Origin: Prolixibacteraceae bacterium
GTDB taxonomy: Bacteria; Bacteroidota; Bacteroidia; Bacteroidales; Prolixibacteraceae
Length of the DNA: 38,730 nt
NCBI GenBank assembly: GCA_016931385.1
Contig: JAFGEV010000317.1
Coordinates: forward strand, 1 to 38,730
Direction: 5' to 3'
Positions 8,181-17,502 of the stretch are shown here, piece by piece (the first letter of the stretch is position 1; each line of letters starts with the position of its first letter). Made by a program: the position numbers and the translations under genes. The notes beneath the pieces were generated by a model. The model was not told the origin of the DNA, did not search any database, and saw only the letters and a list, made by a program, of their open reading frames with translations.

Positions 8181-8723
8181 TTACTGGTTATCTAATAATT
8201 TCTTTAATTCGTTCCAACGTTCATCAACTTGTTCTTCGCCGGATATATTCTCTTCGTGTGTTAAATACTTATTTAAGCTGGCAACCATTTCGGGGTTGCA
8301 TAAACATTTACCGTTTTTGCCTTCAGGATGCACCCTTTTTATGGGGATTCCTAGAATTATCTGTTCATAAACATATTGTGCAATATTTATCTGGTGCTCT
8401 TCAAAGGGTAAAATCACTATTTCATCATTGATTTCTTCCAGATTTTCACCAAATTTCACATAAAAAAATGCTTTACTTTTAACCTTCTGCCTGAAAAAAT
8501 CCAGGCAACGGTCGCACATTAAATCAACAGTACCTTTTACGGAAACTTCAAATTTTAACAGGTTTTCCTGCTTTGTAAGTTTTACATTGGCATGGAGCAA
8601 CCCATCATTAACTTCGCTTCCTTCAAACATTTTGAAAAACAACTTGTCAATTTCGAAATCGAAATAATGATCGCCATCTTTCAAACCTTTGTAAGCAATC
8701 GTATATTTTGAACGATAATTCAC
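8181..8723 (-). CDS. YceD/DUF177 family protein (23S rRNA accumulation)
   Basis: About 180 residues of the DUF177 family, whose members are nearly always encoded just before rpmF and are linked to 23S rRNA accumulation. The family core is visible as VKGTVDLMCDRCLDFF, with a second cysteine pair in KCLCNPE; four cysteines could bind a metal. The GTG at 8723 (giving MNYRSKYTIAYKGL) fits the Bacteroidota relatives better than a TTG three codons upstream. The acidic end (DERWNELKKLL) is typical. Strong gene pairing with rpmF supports the call. Confidence 0.88.
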   Translation of the reverse strand: MNYRSKYTIAYKGLKDGDHYFDFEIDKLFFKMFEGSEVNDGLLHANVKLTKQENLLKFEVSVKGTVDLMCDRCLDFFRQKVKSKAFFYVKFGENLEEINDEIVILPFEEHQINIAQYVYEQIILGIPIKRVHPEGKNGKCLCNPEMVASLNKYLTHEENISGEEQVDERWNELKKLLDNQ

Positions 8724-8742
8724 TGTAAGCAAAAAAGTTTTG

Positions 8743-8750
8743 CAAAATTA
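8743..8750 (-). promoter_or_regulatory. Possible -7 element for yceD-rpmF
   Basis: TAATTTTG on the minus strand matches TAnnTTTG, 19 bases before the chosen GTG start. The nearest upstream TTG gives a spacer of only about 16 bases, so the -33 half is weak. The 174-bp gap upstream (to 8906) is A/T tracts with no other structure I can name. Confidence 0.4.
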
Positions 8751-8906
8751 TAAAAAAAAGGGAAACCAATAAATTTTTGCATTTTTTTTTGAAACAAATG
8801 TTCTGCAGAAAACATAAGGTGCTTTTATTGTTTGAATTACATATTTTTTTCAATGAAATTTTTCGTTCAAAAAAAAAGCAAAAGCCCGATAAAGATTACT
8901 AACTAC

Positions 8907-9158
8907 CTACTTGTTTTGTTTCTTGCGTAAACGAATGAAATAAATAAACGAAAAAACTGAAATTGCCAGCAGTATTGAAATAAGGGCCAATCCTCCGATT
9001 ATTGAATAATATTTCCATGTTTCAAGGCCGCTTTGTTGCCCTTTGGTTAGAAAAACATGAATGACAAATATTTCGCAAAAAAGTGTAATAACCAATGCTC
9101 CAGTGTTAAGCCGCAGTAAAAGCCCTGAATCGAGCTTACTAAATAAATTCCTTTTCAT
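8907..9158 (-). CDS. Small two-helix membrane protein, unknown function
   Basis: An 83-residue protein with two membrane helices (about residues 20-38, TGALVITLFCEIFVIHVFL, and 51-74, YYSIIGGLALISILLAISVF region) and a basic tail RLRKKQNK. I do not recognise the family. It starts 5 bases after the histidine kinase stop, so the two are very likely co-transcribed and it may be a partner of the kinase. The ATG at 9158 is preceded by no better start. Confidence 0.65.
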   Translation of the reverse strand: MKRNLFSKLDSGLLLRLNTGALVITLFCEIFVIHVFLTKGQQSGLETWKYYSIIGGLALISILLAISVFSFIYFIRLRKKQNK

Positions 9159-9163
9159 AATTT

Positions 9164-10324
9164 CTATTTTTTCCTTACGATAATGCGAAATGTGGTTGCC
9201 TGATGTGGTTCTGAACTCCTCAGAAATATTTTTCCATCGTGGTATATTTCAATAATCCTTTTCGACAGGGATAACCCCAGGCCCCATCCCCTTTTTTTGG
9301 TAGTAAACCCAGGTTGAAAAATGGTTTTAAATTTCGATTTCGGAATTCCTTTTCCATTATCAGTAACATCAATTATCACATCGTTTCCTTTTTCGGAAAC
9401 AGCAAATGATATTGTTCCTTTTTTATTCTCAAGTGCATCGATTGAATTTCGAACCAGGTTTTCGATTACCCAGCTAAAAAGAGCCGACGACATGGGCACG
9501 AAAAGCTCCATTTTCTCATTAAAAGCATAATCAAATTCGATTTTTTTCGAAACCCTTGTTTTAAGGTATGAAATTGTATTTCCCAAAACAGAATAAATGT
9601 TTTCGGGGAAAAGCTCGGGGGCCGATCCAATTTTGGAAAAACGTTCGGTTATTTTTTCAAGCCGTTCGGTATCTTTTTCAAGCTCGCTGATAATTTTATC
9701 ATCGGTATTGTTTTCCTTCAATATCTCAACCCAGGCAAGCAACGATGATATTGGCGTGCCAAGTTGGTGGGCGGTTTCTTTTGCCATCCCAATCCACACC
9801 AGGTTTTGTTCGGCATTACGTGCCGAACTGAATGCGATATATGCCACAAAAATAAACAGGACAATAACAGCAAGCTGAAAAACAGGATAATACCTTAACT
9901 TTACAAGCAACGACGATTCACGATAATAGAGGTATTGCTTTACGCCTCCCCCAAGGTCGATAACGATTGGCTCCTGCCTGGTTTTCATTTTTTCCAGCTC
10001 GCGTGAAAGTACTTTTTCCCTATTCTTTTCGGTATATTCAATGTTTTTGTCAATTTCAATTTTATCGTCTTTGCTGGCAACAATTATTGGTACAGTTTTA
10101 TTGGTTGCCGAAACCTGTGCAAGGAAACTGGTCATTTCGCTGGTAAGGTCGTTGCTGGTGCCAATAATTTTGATTGCTTCGGCCCAGCGTTCAACCTTAA
10201 TACGCTCTTCTTCCGACACTTCTTTTACAAGTTTGTTGGTATAAAGCAATGAACCAATGCCAATGATAATTGCAGCTACAAAAATGATTTGTTTCCAACG
10301 ACGTTTTTTGTAATATATATCCAC
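9164..10324 (-). CDS. Membrane sensor histidine kinase (orphan)
   Basis: A 386-residue two-component sensor. Membrane helices at about 11-29 and 149-165 enclose a ~115-residue periplasmic sensor region with no recognised fold. The dimerisation/phosphorylation motif is AKETAHQLGTPISSL with His186; the ATPase domain shows the N-box (IENLVRNSIDAL, Asn293), the G1 box DNGKGIP (322-328), GFTTKKRGWGLGLSLSKRIIE-type F/G2 boxes (FTTKKRGWGLGLSLS) and a normal end. There is no HAMP domain between helix 2 and the His box. No response regulator is encoded nearby, so its output partner lies elsewhere. It is followed at 5 bases by a small membrane protein. Confidence 0.93.
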   Translation of the reverse strand: MDIYYKKRRWKQIIFVAAIIIGIGSLLYTNKLVKEVSEEERIKVERWAEAIKIIGTSNDLTSEMTSFLAQVSATNKTVPIIVASKDDKIEIDKNIEYTEKNREKVLSRELEKMKTRQEPIVIDLGGGVKQYLYYRESSLLVKLRYYPVFQLAVIVLFIFVAYIAFSSARNAEQNLVWIGMAKETAHQLGTPISSLLAWVEILKENNTDDKIISELEKDTERLEKITERFSKIGSAPELFPENIYSVLGNTISYLKTRVSKKIEFDYAFNEKMELFVPMSSALFSWVIENLVRNSIDALENKKGTISFAVSEKGNDVIIDVTDNGKGIPKSKFKTIFQPGFTTKKRGWGLGLSLSKRIIEIYHDGKIFLRSSEPHQATTFRIIVRKK

Positions 10325-10470
10325 AACTTTGGGTTTTGGGTTAATATGTCAATAAAAATAATAAAAGATATTTTCGTAGAAACGGGCAGTTTGCATTTTT
10401 CATGAGCATCAACTAATAAAGCAGCAATGCCTGTTTCCTGTTCAATATTATAACTCTATGCACAGTCGGT

Positions 10471-12372
10471 TTAACATTTGTTGTTCAGAATACTTTTAAT
10501 GGTATTTTTAATCCCTTCTTTGTCAAAACCACATTCACTGTATAGTTCTTCAAGATTGCCATGCTCAATGAAGCGGTCACCTATGCCCCGTTGAACAACT
10601 TTTGTAGTGTAACTATTCCGGTTAATAAATTCAATAACGGTAGTCCCCATTCCACCTTTTAATGCACCATCCTCAACAGTAATTATGGTATCGAAACGGG
10701 AGCACACATCGTGCAACAAATCATCATCAAGCGGTTTTAAAAATCGGATATCGTAATGGGCAATCCGCTCATCGTTTCCAAGTTCTTCGATTGCTTGTGA
10801 AGCAAAGTTGCCAGGATGCCCTATCGAAATTACAGCAAGTTCAGTTCCTTCTTTCAATAGCCTGCCTTTGCCAATTTCGATTTCTTCAAAAGGAGTATGC
10901 CATTTTTTCATAACGCCCCTGCCCCTGGGGTATCTTATTACAAAAGGACCTTTCAACGTTTTTTGAGCTGTATACATCAAATTCCGCAGTTCCCGTTCAT
11001 TCATTGGCGATGCAATGGTCATATTTGGGATACATTGCATAAAAGCCATGTCGAACACACCGTGGTGAGTAGCCCCATCGGGACCAACCAGACCCCCGCG
11101 ATCGAAACACAGTATCACGGGTAGGTTCTGTATCGCAATATCGTGAATTATCTGATCATATGCACGTTGTGAAAAAGAGGAATAAATATTGCAAAAAGGT
11201 ATTAAGCCCGATTTTGCCATGCCTGCGGCAAAAGTGGCTGAGTGCTGCTCGGCAATGCCAACATCAAAAACCCTGTGTGGCATTTCTTTTTGCATGATGT
11301 TCAACGAGCAACCGGTTAACATCGCAGGGGTAATCCCTACAATTTTTTCGTTAAGGCGGGCAAGCTCAAGTATTGTTTCCCCAAAAACCACCTGGTAAAG
11401 TGGAGGCTCATCGCCATTTGAAGTAACAATTTGTTCCCCGGAAGTTTTATCAAACCTGCCCGGAGCATGAAAAAGGGTTTGATTATTTTCGGCCGGATGA
11501 AACCCTTTTCCTTTTTTTGTGATGATATGCAGTAGTTTGGGGCCGGGTAATTTTTTAAGTTGCCTGAGCAATTTCAGTAAAAGCCCTATATCATGGCCAT
11601 CGACAGGTCCGAAGTAGCGGATGTCCATTGCCTCGAATAGATTACTTTCTTTCAGGATGAACGATTTTGTTGAGTGTTCTATCTTTTGAACAGTTTTTCG
11701 GGTTTTACGGCCTATCCGCTTGAACATTCCAAGGAAGTTCCAGATTTTATCCTTGAGTTTATTATAAGCTTCCGAAGTAGAAATTGTAACAAGGTATTTG
11801 CTAAGCCCGCCTATGTTTGGGTCAATGGCCATATTGTTATCATTCAGTATAACCAGCACATCGGGATTGTTCACGCTGGCATTGTTTAAAGCTTCAAAAG
11901 CCATACCGCCGGTTAATGCCCCATCGCCAATAATTGAAACAATCTTTTTTTGATCACCCTGCAGCTTGCTTGCCATGGCCATTCCCAAAGCAGCCGAAAT
12001 AGATGTGGATGAATGACCTACCCCAAACGAGTCGTATATGCTTTCTTTAGGCGAAGGAAAACCACTGATGCCTTTGTACTTCCGATTTGTTTTGAATACA
12101 TCTCTCCGCCCTGTCAATATTTTATGGCCGTATGCCTGATGACCAACATCCCATATAAGAATATCATTGGGTGTATTGTATACATAGTGTAATGCAACAG
12201 TGAGTTCAACAACACCTAAACTTGCCCCAAAGTGCCCGGGGTTTTCCGATACCACATCAATAATGAAATTTCTTAACTCGTCGCAAACTGTTTTTAAATC
12301 GCTTTCAGGCAATTTCCTTAAATCGTCAGGTGAATCAATTTGCTTTAAAAACCTGTATTTTTCTTCTATCAT
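10471..12372 (-). CDS. dxs: 1-deoxy-D-xylulose-5-phosphate synthase
   Basis: This thiamine-diphosphate enzyme joins pyruvate and glyceraldehyde-3-phosphate to make DXP, the first step of the MEP isoprenoid pathway. The 633-residue length is normal. Visible motifs are GHFGASLG (His47), WDVGHQAYGHK (His78), the ThDP/Mg site GDGALTGG (149-156) through NDNNMAID, DGHD (258-261), and GIAEQHS with the catalytic Glu375. It stands alone on the minus strand, divergent from the OmpA-type gene. The 146-bp gap downstream to the kinase has no clear terminator, so read-through into the kinase is possible. Confidence 0.98.
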   Translation of the reverse strand: MIEEKYRFLKQIDSPDDLRKLPESDLKTVCDELRNFIIDVVSENPGHFGASLGVVELTVALHYVYNTPNDILIWDVGHQAYGHKILTGRRDVFKTNRKYKGISGFPSPKESIYDSFGVGHSSTSISAALGMAMASKLQGDQKKIVSIIGDGALTGGMAFEALNNASVNNPDVLVILNDNNMAIDPNIGGLSKYLVTISTSEAYNKLKDKIWNFLGMFKRIGRKTRKTVQKIEHSTKSFILKESNLFEAMDIRYFGPVDGHDIGLLLKLLRQLKKLPGPKLLHIITKKGKGFHPAENNQTLFHAPGRFDKTSGEQIVTSNGDEPPLYQVVFGETILELARLNEKIVGITPAMLTGCSLNIMQKEMPHRVFDVGIAEQHSATFAAGMAKSGLIPFCNIYSSFSQRAYDQIIHDIAIQNLPVILCFDRGGLVGPDGATHHGVFDMAFMQCIPNMTIASPMNERELRNLMYTAQKTLKGPFVIRYPRGRGVMKKWHTPFEEIEIGKGRLLKEGTELAVISIGHPGNFASQAIEELGNDERIAHYDIRFLKPLDDDLLHDVCSRFDTIITVEDGALKGGMGTTVIEFINRNSYTTKVVQRGIGDRFIEHGNLEELYSECGFDKEGIKNTIKSILNNKC

Positions 12373-12558
12373 ATCGTTGGATAAATAGCCTGCTAATATA
12401 CAATATCTCGATCATTTTTGTTCAATTGTTGTTTGGCTCAACGCTCACCTTCCTCATTTTTCACATACTACAAACGCTTAGGAAATAGTTATTATTAAAG
12501 AAATTTGAATAGAAAATATTTTTTTTCATTCATTTCATATTATCCTGATTTTAAAAAA

Positions 12559-12566
12559 TAAATTTG
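12559..12566 (+). promoter_or_regulatory. Possible -7 element for the OmpA-type lipoprotein
   Basis: TAAATTTG matches TAnnTTTG, 45 bases before the ATG at 12612, inside the 239-bp divergent gap between dxs and this gene. No TTG is found at the expected -33 spacing. No clear element for dxs was found in the same gap. Confidence 0.4.
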
Positions 12567-12611
12567 CAGGTAATTGTGTTATTAACGTTACAGGCCTAGA
12601 AAAATTTTAAT

Positions 12612-13622
12612 ATGATGAAATCAAAACTGTTTATATTTCCGGTAATTTTTATAGTTGTCTTATCAACTTCGTGTGTGCCCCTTACCCAGTTTTCCGAGCT
12701 GAAAAAGAAATCGGAAGAATACATGAGGAGCAATGAAAAACTGAAAGATGAAAACAGGGAACTGGCTGTTGAAGTGAATGAACAGGATGGAAAGATACTT
12801 GCCCTTCAGTCGAAGCTTTTTAACCTTGAGAAGGAACAGGAAGCCATTTTTCAAAAAAGAAAACAACTGGAGACCGAAAGCCAGAAACTTAAAAATGAAA
12901 ACGCTGAGCTACAAAAGCAAATAAACCTTTTAAAAGAAGGCAGTTCGGAAGAAATTACCGGATTGCTTAACGAACTTCAACAATTGCAGGAAGGCTTGCA
13001 GGAGCGTGAAAACAAGGTGAAAAAGGCTGAAGAGGCTTTAAAAATCAGGGAAGAAGAACTTAGGCAAGCCCAGGAAACTGCCTCAAAACAAGCCGCTGAA
13101 TTACAAAAACTTCAGGATGCGCTGAATAATCAAAAACAAGCACTGTCATCGTTAAAAGAAAAGCTTAACCAGTCGTTAAGGGGGTTTTACAACCAGGGTT
13201 TATCAGTTAACGAAAAAAACGGGAAGATCTACGTATCGATGGAAGAACAATTGCTTTTTAAAACCGGAAGTTACAACCTTGACCCTAAAGGGCAGGAAGC
13301 ATTAAAAAACCTTGCAGGTGTGTTGGGTGCAAACACCAACATTAATATTTTGGTTGAAGGCCACACCGACAATGTTCCCTTAAACGGCTCGGGACAAATT
13401 AAGGACAACTGGGATTTAAGTGTTATGCGGGCAACAGCAGTGACAAAAATAATCCTTGAAAACACATCGATTGATCCGGCCAGGATTACCGCCGCCGGCC
13501 GAAGTGAATATGCCCCTCTTGATGAAGCAGACAATTGGGAAGCGCGCAGAAAAAACCGCAGGACAGAAATAATTTTAACACCAAATTTAAACGATGTCCT
13601 GAAGTTGCTCGAATCGAATTAA
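12612..13622 (+). CDS. OmpA-family lipoprotein with long coiled coil
   Basis: A 336-residue outer-membrane-linked protein. A lipoprotein signal ends in the lipobox LSTSC with Cys21 as the acylated residue. Residues ~28-190 are a continuous charged heptad-rich coiled coil (runs such as LQQLQEGLQERENKVKKAEE in part). Residues ~205-325 form an OmpA/MotB peptidoglycan-binding domain: LLFKTGSYNLDPKGQEAL, ILVEGHTDNVPL, and NWDLSVMRATAV with the final ARRKNRRTEI. The coiled coil would let the C-terminal domain reach the peptidoglycan from the outer membrane. It is monocistronic and converges on the next gene. Basis: motifs seen; role from the family. Confidence 0.92.
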   Translation: MMKSKLFIFPVIFIVVLSTSCVPLTQFSELKKKSEEYMRSNEKLKDENRELAVEVNEQDGKILALQSKLFNLEKEQEAIFQKRKQLETESQKLKNENAELQKQINLLKEGSSEEITGLLNELQQLQEGLQERENKVKKAEEALKIREEELRQAQETASKQAAELQKLQDALNNQKQALSSLKEKLNQSLRGFYNQGLSVNEKNGKIYVSMEEQLLFKTGSYNLDPKGQEALKNLAGVLGANTNINILVEGHTDNVPLNGSGQIKDNWDLSVMRATAVTKIILENTSIDPARITAAGRSEYAPLDEADNWEARRKNRRTEIILTPNLNDVLKLLESN

Positions 13623-13653
13623 ACGCTAGCAAAGAATTTATACTGGTTAAGCG

Positions 13654-16428
13654 TTATTCAACGTAATAATTATAAAGATATCCATCGGGGCTTGCTACCA
13701 ACAGGTTAAAGTTTGTGCTCTCGTTACTGATAAAACCTATGCTAAACTCCGAACTTCCATCAAGCGGGAAACCCTCGTGCAGGTTGCCGTTGATATCGAA
13801 AAGGAAAATTTTATTATCTTCCTTGCAAGTAATCCCAATCTTTTTTTCTTTATACGAAAAATAGTAGATGTTTGGTTTAAATGGAACGTTATAATCAAGT
13901 TTTTTACTGAATATTGGTTTGCCGCTGTTTTTTGTTACAAATACCCTTTTATCATCAACAAAAATGTACTCGAGGCTTTCATCAACATCAAGGTTTCCTG
14001 CAACAAAAAAATGGTTTTCGCTTAATCCCATGAATTCGACCATCTCGTGAGAACCGTTGAAATAGGTTCTGTGAATATTCCCTTTGTTATCGGTTGTTAC
14101 AATTCTTGGTTCCTGCAAATTTGTACGTTTTTCAAGGTAAACCGTGTTATTCGATGAATGGTTATAAACAATGTCGGTTTTTACGCGAATGCTCCCCCTC
14201 CTGTCGAAAAAGTAATCTTTCATTTTATCTGAAGCGATTATGTAATCTTTCCCATCAACTACAAAATGTTGAAGCGGATGTATTACTTCATGGTCGGTTT
14301 TCGGGTTTTCCCAACCCTCAACAATATTACCACTGGCATCGTAAGCATAAATCAACTTATCGGAACAAGCCACCATAAAACGGTAATTCTTTGTGCCTTC
14401 ATAATCGAAAACAGCCACGGGGTTTGTTGCCGTTGCCCTGAGGCTAAGCGGGAAGGGTTTAACATTATTGCCATTGCGGTCAATCATATAGATCTTGTCG
14501 GATGTATTAAAAAGATACTGAAGCTTACTGTTTTTAAACCTGTCAACCTGATGGATTTCCCCAATAATCTTACCTGAAAGTCTTATTTGCCACAAAATCC
14601 TGCCAATATTATTGATCAGGTACAAATTATATCCATTGTCCTGGAGAATGATTTCCTTGTTCTGTATGTCGTCGTGATTTTTAACAAACTGCGGTTTGAA
14701 TTCGAAAGGTGTATTTAAATGGCTCTGCCAAACAGTTTGTGGCCGGGCCTTAATCTCCGGATTAAAAATCAGGCTTGCATTGTTATACAACATACTCCCT
14801 GATGAACTCACCTGCCATGCCAGCATCTTGAATTTCCCCAATGCAATGTTTTGAGAAATATCGGCACCAATTTCGTTGTTGAAAACAATGTTTGCCAGGG
14901 GCAGGGAAAAACCCGGATTGCAAAAGAACAAATAGTTGGTTTTCAAATTCAGGGTAGACTCGAAACGGTTGTATGCAATATTTGAACTAAGGGTTTCTCC
15001 CAAAATATTCGAATGGATAATTTTTCCCAGTGTTGAAAATGAATCGGAAAAAATCAGGTAATTGTCATAAACCGAAAACCAGCTTGTATTGGCACCACTG
15101 AACAATTGCCCAAAAATTAGTTGGGCTAAATTGTTGTACGGGAACCTGTAACACTGGAAGGATGTTTGTTCGTCGACCTGATATTCTTTTTCCCAATCAG
15201 AAATGTCTATGTTATTAACTTCGAGATATCTGCGTTGCAAGTCAATAAAGCGGTTTATGGCATGGCTTCCGCTTTGTGTCTTGATGATAAACACGATACC
15301 TTCATCTTTCTGAACGTGGCCTGTGTGTATTCCCGAAACTGCAAATTCATTGGCACTTATATCAATAAATATTTTTTTCAGGTCGAAACCTGTTTCTTTC
15401 TCAATTTTTTTTAAACCATCCTGATACTGTAGAAAAAGGTTTTTCTTTGAAAGGTATTGTTCGTAATCGGAAAAATATTTTTCCAGATCGGAAAGAAACA
15501 CATAAGAAAAATAGGGTACATCGTGAGGCAGGATACTGCTTATTTTTGGGATACCAGGCTGCTGGTTAATGAGAACATGTGAAAAATAATTATTGCCGGC
15601 GCTTCCATTCGAAAATCCGTTTACCAATAATTTCCCCTTTTTAATGGTAATATCAAATTCAGACCAGGCGGAATAAGTTTTTAACCTCGAGGCTTTAATC
15701 CTGAAACTGTCCGAAAGTGGTTCCGAAAAAAATTGCCCAATTGTTTTATGGTTTACAAATAAATTAAAAGATGCCTGGTAATTAACTGTTTTCATCAAAG
15801 GAGACAACTCGTTATCGGTTTCAATTGAAACATCATCGATTTGCCTTAGGGTTTCTTCAATTGCCAGCGCCTTTGAGCAAAAAATCAATACGCCTTTCTG
15901 GTAAGCAAAAAAGTATTCTCCCTCAATCCAGCTTAGTCCCGATATGCTGTATATTAACCCGTTGTTATATTTACGTTTGCTGGTAAGCCCCCCCCGGCTG
16001 TATACATAATTTGTTATAAGGTCGTGAATGTGATTGAAATCGCTTTTTGCAGGAAGTGAAATAAGATACTGGTTCAGCATTTCATCTTTCCCACTTTGAT
16101 CAAAGGTTACTATAAGCTCTTTGTTCTTAATTATTTTTTCAATCCCGTTAACTGAATCAATAAAAGCAGGTAAAAAGCAAATGTTATTAAATTCATTTTT
16201 AAGAGATTTAATTGAAAAAAGCGTCTCGAACATTTCGTTGTTCTCACCTGCAAGCTTACAAAAATTGCAGCAGTTATTTGTTCGTATAAACATAGGCGTT
16301 GAGGGCGAAACAGCATTAAACAACGACGATTGATAAAACTTGTCTTTTGTTTTCATCATAAAGATGAAAAAAGCAAGCGCTGCAATAACTAATAAAACCG
16401 ATAATGAAATAAGAATTTTTTTTAACAT
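13654..16428 (-). CDS. Membrane-anchored DUF3352-like protein with C-terminal beta-propeller
   Basis: A 924-residue protein with one N-terminal membrane helix (KKILISLSVLLVIAALAFF) and a large exported part. Residues ~35-530 resemble the Bacteroidota DUF3352 proteins (opening SPSTPMFIRTN, repeated alpha/beta units, SILPHDVPYFSYVF). From about residue 580 to the end there are WD/PQQ-like beta strands (IGRILWQIRLSGKI, IYMIDRNGNNVKPFPLSL, LIYAYDASGNIVEGW, IFLFDINGNLHEGFPLDG), fitting a six- to eight-bladed propeller. Start set to the ATG at 16428 because an earlier in-frame codon would overlap the preceding gene by 170 bases and add non-family sequence. It follows the barrel gene by 19 bases, so they likely act together at the envelope. 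Function unknown. Confidence 0.7.
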   Translation of the reverse strand: MLKKILISLSVLLVIAALAFFIFMMKTKDKFYQSSLFNAVSPSTPMFIRTNNCCNFCKLAGENNEMFETLFSIKSLKNEFNNICFLPAFIDSVNGIEKIIKNKELIVTFDQSGKDEMLNQYLISLPAKSDFNHIHDLITNYVYSRGGLTSKRKYNNGLIYSISGLSWIEGEYFFAYQKGVLIFCSKALAIEETLRQIDDVSIETDNELSPLMKTVNYQASFNLFVNHKTIGQFFSEPLSDSFRIKASRLKTYSAWSEFDITIKKGKLLVNGFSNGSAGNNYFSHVLINQQPGIPKISSILPHDVPYFSYVFLSDLEKYFSDYEQYLSKKNLFLQYQDGLKKIEKETGFDLKKIFIDISANEFAVSGIHTGHVQKDEGIVFIIKTQSGSHAINRFIDLQRRYLEVNNIDISDWEKEYQVDEQTSFQCYRFPYNNLAQLIFGQLFSGANTSWFSVYDNYLIFSDSFSTLGKIIHSNILGETLSSNIAYNRFESTLNLKTNYLFFCNPGFSLPLANIVFNNEIGADISQNIALGKFKMLAWQVSSSGSMLYNNASLIFNPEIKARPQTVWQSHLNTPFEFKPQFVKNHDDIQNKEIILQDNGYNLYLINNIGRILWQIRLSGKIIGEIHQVDRFKNSKLQYLFNTSDKIYMIDRNGNNVKPFPLSLRATATNPVAVFDYEGTKNYRFMVACSDKLIYAYDASGNIVEGWENPKTDHEVIHPLQHFVVDGKDYIIASDKMKDYFFDRRGSIRVKTDIVYNHSSNNTVYLEKRTNLQEPRIVTTDNKGNIHRTYFNGSHEMVEFMGLSENHFFVAGNLDVDESLEYIFVDDKRVFVTKNSGKPIFSKKLDYNVPFKPNIYYFSYKEKKIGITCKEDNKIFLFDINGNLHEGFPLDGSSEFSIGFISNESTNFNLLVASPDGYLYNYYVE

Positions 16429-16447
16429 ATTATCCTTCCAGTTCAAG

Positions 16448-17428
16448 TTAATCCCCTTCAAATTTTTCCCTGTAAAACGGCAGCCTTTCCTGGCGGTTCT
16501 TTTTCGATGTTCCCTGATGGTATTTCGAATAGTAAGAACGGTATCGGTTATGGTACCATGGCATTGCTTTGGCCCTTTTTTGCTTTTTCGAATCGAAGTT
16601 AAAAAAATAAGTGACACCAAACGAAAATTTTCCAGTTACATCGTACACCTGCACGCGGTATTCGTTTGGTAACTCTTCGGTATTATCCATTGTAAGATCT
16701 TTGCTGAAGTTATGTACCCCATCGATATAATCGGCGCTCATAAACTGAAAACCAGCATCGAACGAAAGAAAAACCCGGTCGCTGATCTGATAGTTCAACC
16801 CTGCTGCAGGGCTTAAAATGGCATGTGAATTTTTTATGGGTTTTGGTTTCCGCCCCGAAACGTAAATCGGATGTGTCAGGCCTGTAAGTTGATAATTTTC
16901 ACGGTCGCTGTACCCCATTTCCGAAGAAATGAAAATTATCCCTACACCCAGTCTCATATATATGTTAAGCTTAATTATACCTTTTGCAAATGAGCTGAAA
17001 TTAATGAAATTGTATTTTGAATAAAGGGTTAAGTGGGTGATATCCGAGTCGTAATAAATCGGGAATGGTTGAAAATCGACTTCATTGTTATTGAAATACC
17101 CGCTAAGCATCAGATAATTCACGTTTGAAGGGTTTTTCCGGTAACCCTGAAAGTTTAAAAAGCCGAACTCAAGGCCAAAGTCAACTCGTTCGAAAACCAT
17201 TTTTGCCAGTTGAATGCTGATCCCCACATCGGCAACGTTGTTCATATCGTTGCTCCAGCCCGAGAAATCTTTCTTTAGTTCACCTAACAAAACAGTGGGG
17301 CCAATCTGAAAAGAAATATTCCAGTTGGTTTCAAAATTGTTTTCTTCAGTTAACCAGCCCTGGCCCAAAGTGTTTAACGAAAACAAAACCAGTATTCCTA
17401 TTATTGTCCCCCTGTTAATCAATACCAC
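16448..17428 (-). CDS. Outer-membrane beta-barrel protein (PorT/OmpX-like)
   Basis: A 326-residue protein with a signal peptide (RGTIIGILVLFSLNTLGQG) and alternating amphipathic strands ending in aromatic residues (NWNISFQIGPTVLLGEL, VDFGLEFGFLNFQGY, GVGIIFISSEMGY, VFLSFDAGFQFMSADY, KFSFGVTYFFNF), typical of small Bacteroidota outer-membrane barrels. The last ~45 residues after the barrel are unusually basic and His/Tyr-rich (KKQKRAKAMPWYHNRYRSYY). The start is a GTG at 17428; the nearest upstream in-frame stop allows no ATG. It is followed at 19 bases by the DUF3352-like gene. Specific role unknown. Confidence 0.75.
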   Translation of the reverse strand: MVLINRGTIIGILVLFSLNTLGQGWLTEENNFETNWNISFQIGPTVLLGELKKDFSGWSNDMNNVADVGISIQLAKMVFERVDFGLEFGFLNFQGYRKNPSNVNYLMLSGYFNNNEVDFQPFPIYYDSDITHLTLYSKYNFINFSSFAKGIIKLNIYMRLGVGIIFISSEMGYSDRENYQLTGLTHPIYVSGRKPKPIKNSHAILSPAAGLNYQISDRVFLSFDAGFQFMSADYIDGVHNFSKDLTMDNTEELPNEYRVQVYDVTGKFSFGVTYFFNFDSKKQKRAKAMPWYHNRYRSYYSKYHQGTSKKNRQERLPFYREKFEGD

Positions 17429-17502
17429 ACTGAAACTTGTTCCTATTGTTGTAGCTATGCCACGTTAATAATATATACCATTAAAAAAGCTTTTCAAATT
17501 TG

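Noticed and set aside
8733-8906. Terminator for the kinase unit in the A/T-rich gap
   Set aside because: There is a T-run on the minus strand, but I see no GC-rich stem before it.
16429-16620. 64-codon N-terminal extension of the DUF3352-like protein
   Set aside because: It overlaps the end of the barrel gene by 170 bases, is basic and unlike the family, and the membrane helix begins directly after the ATG at 16428.
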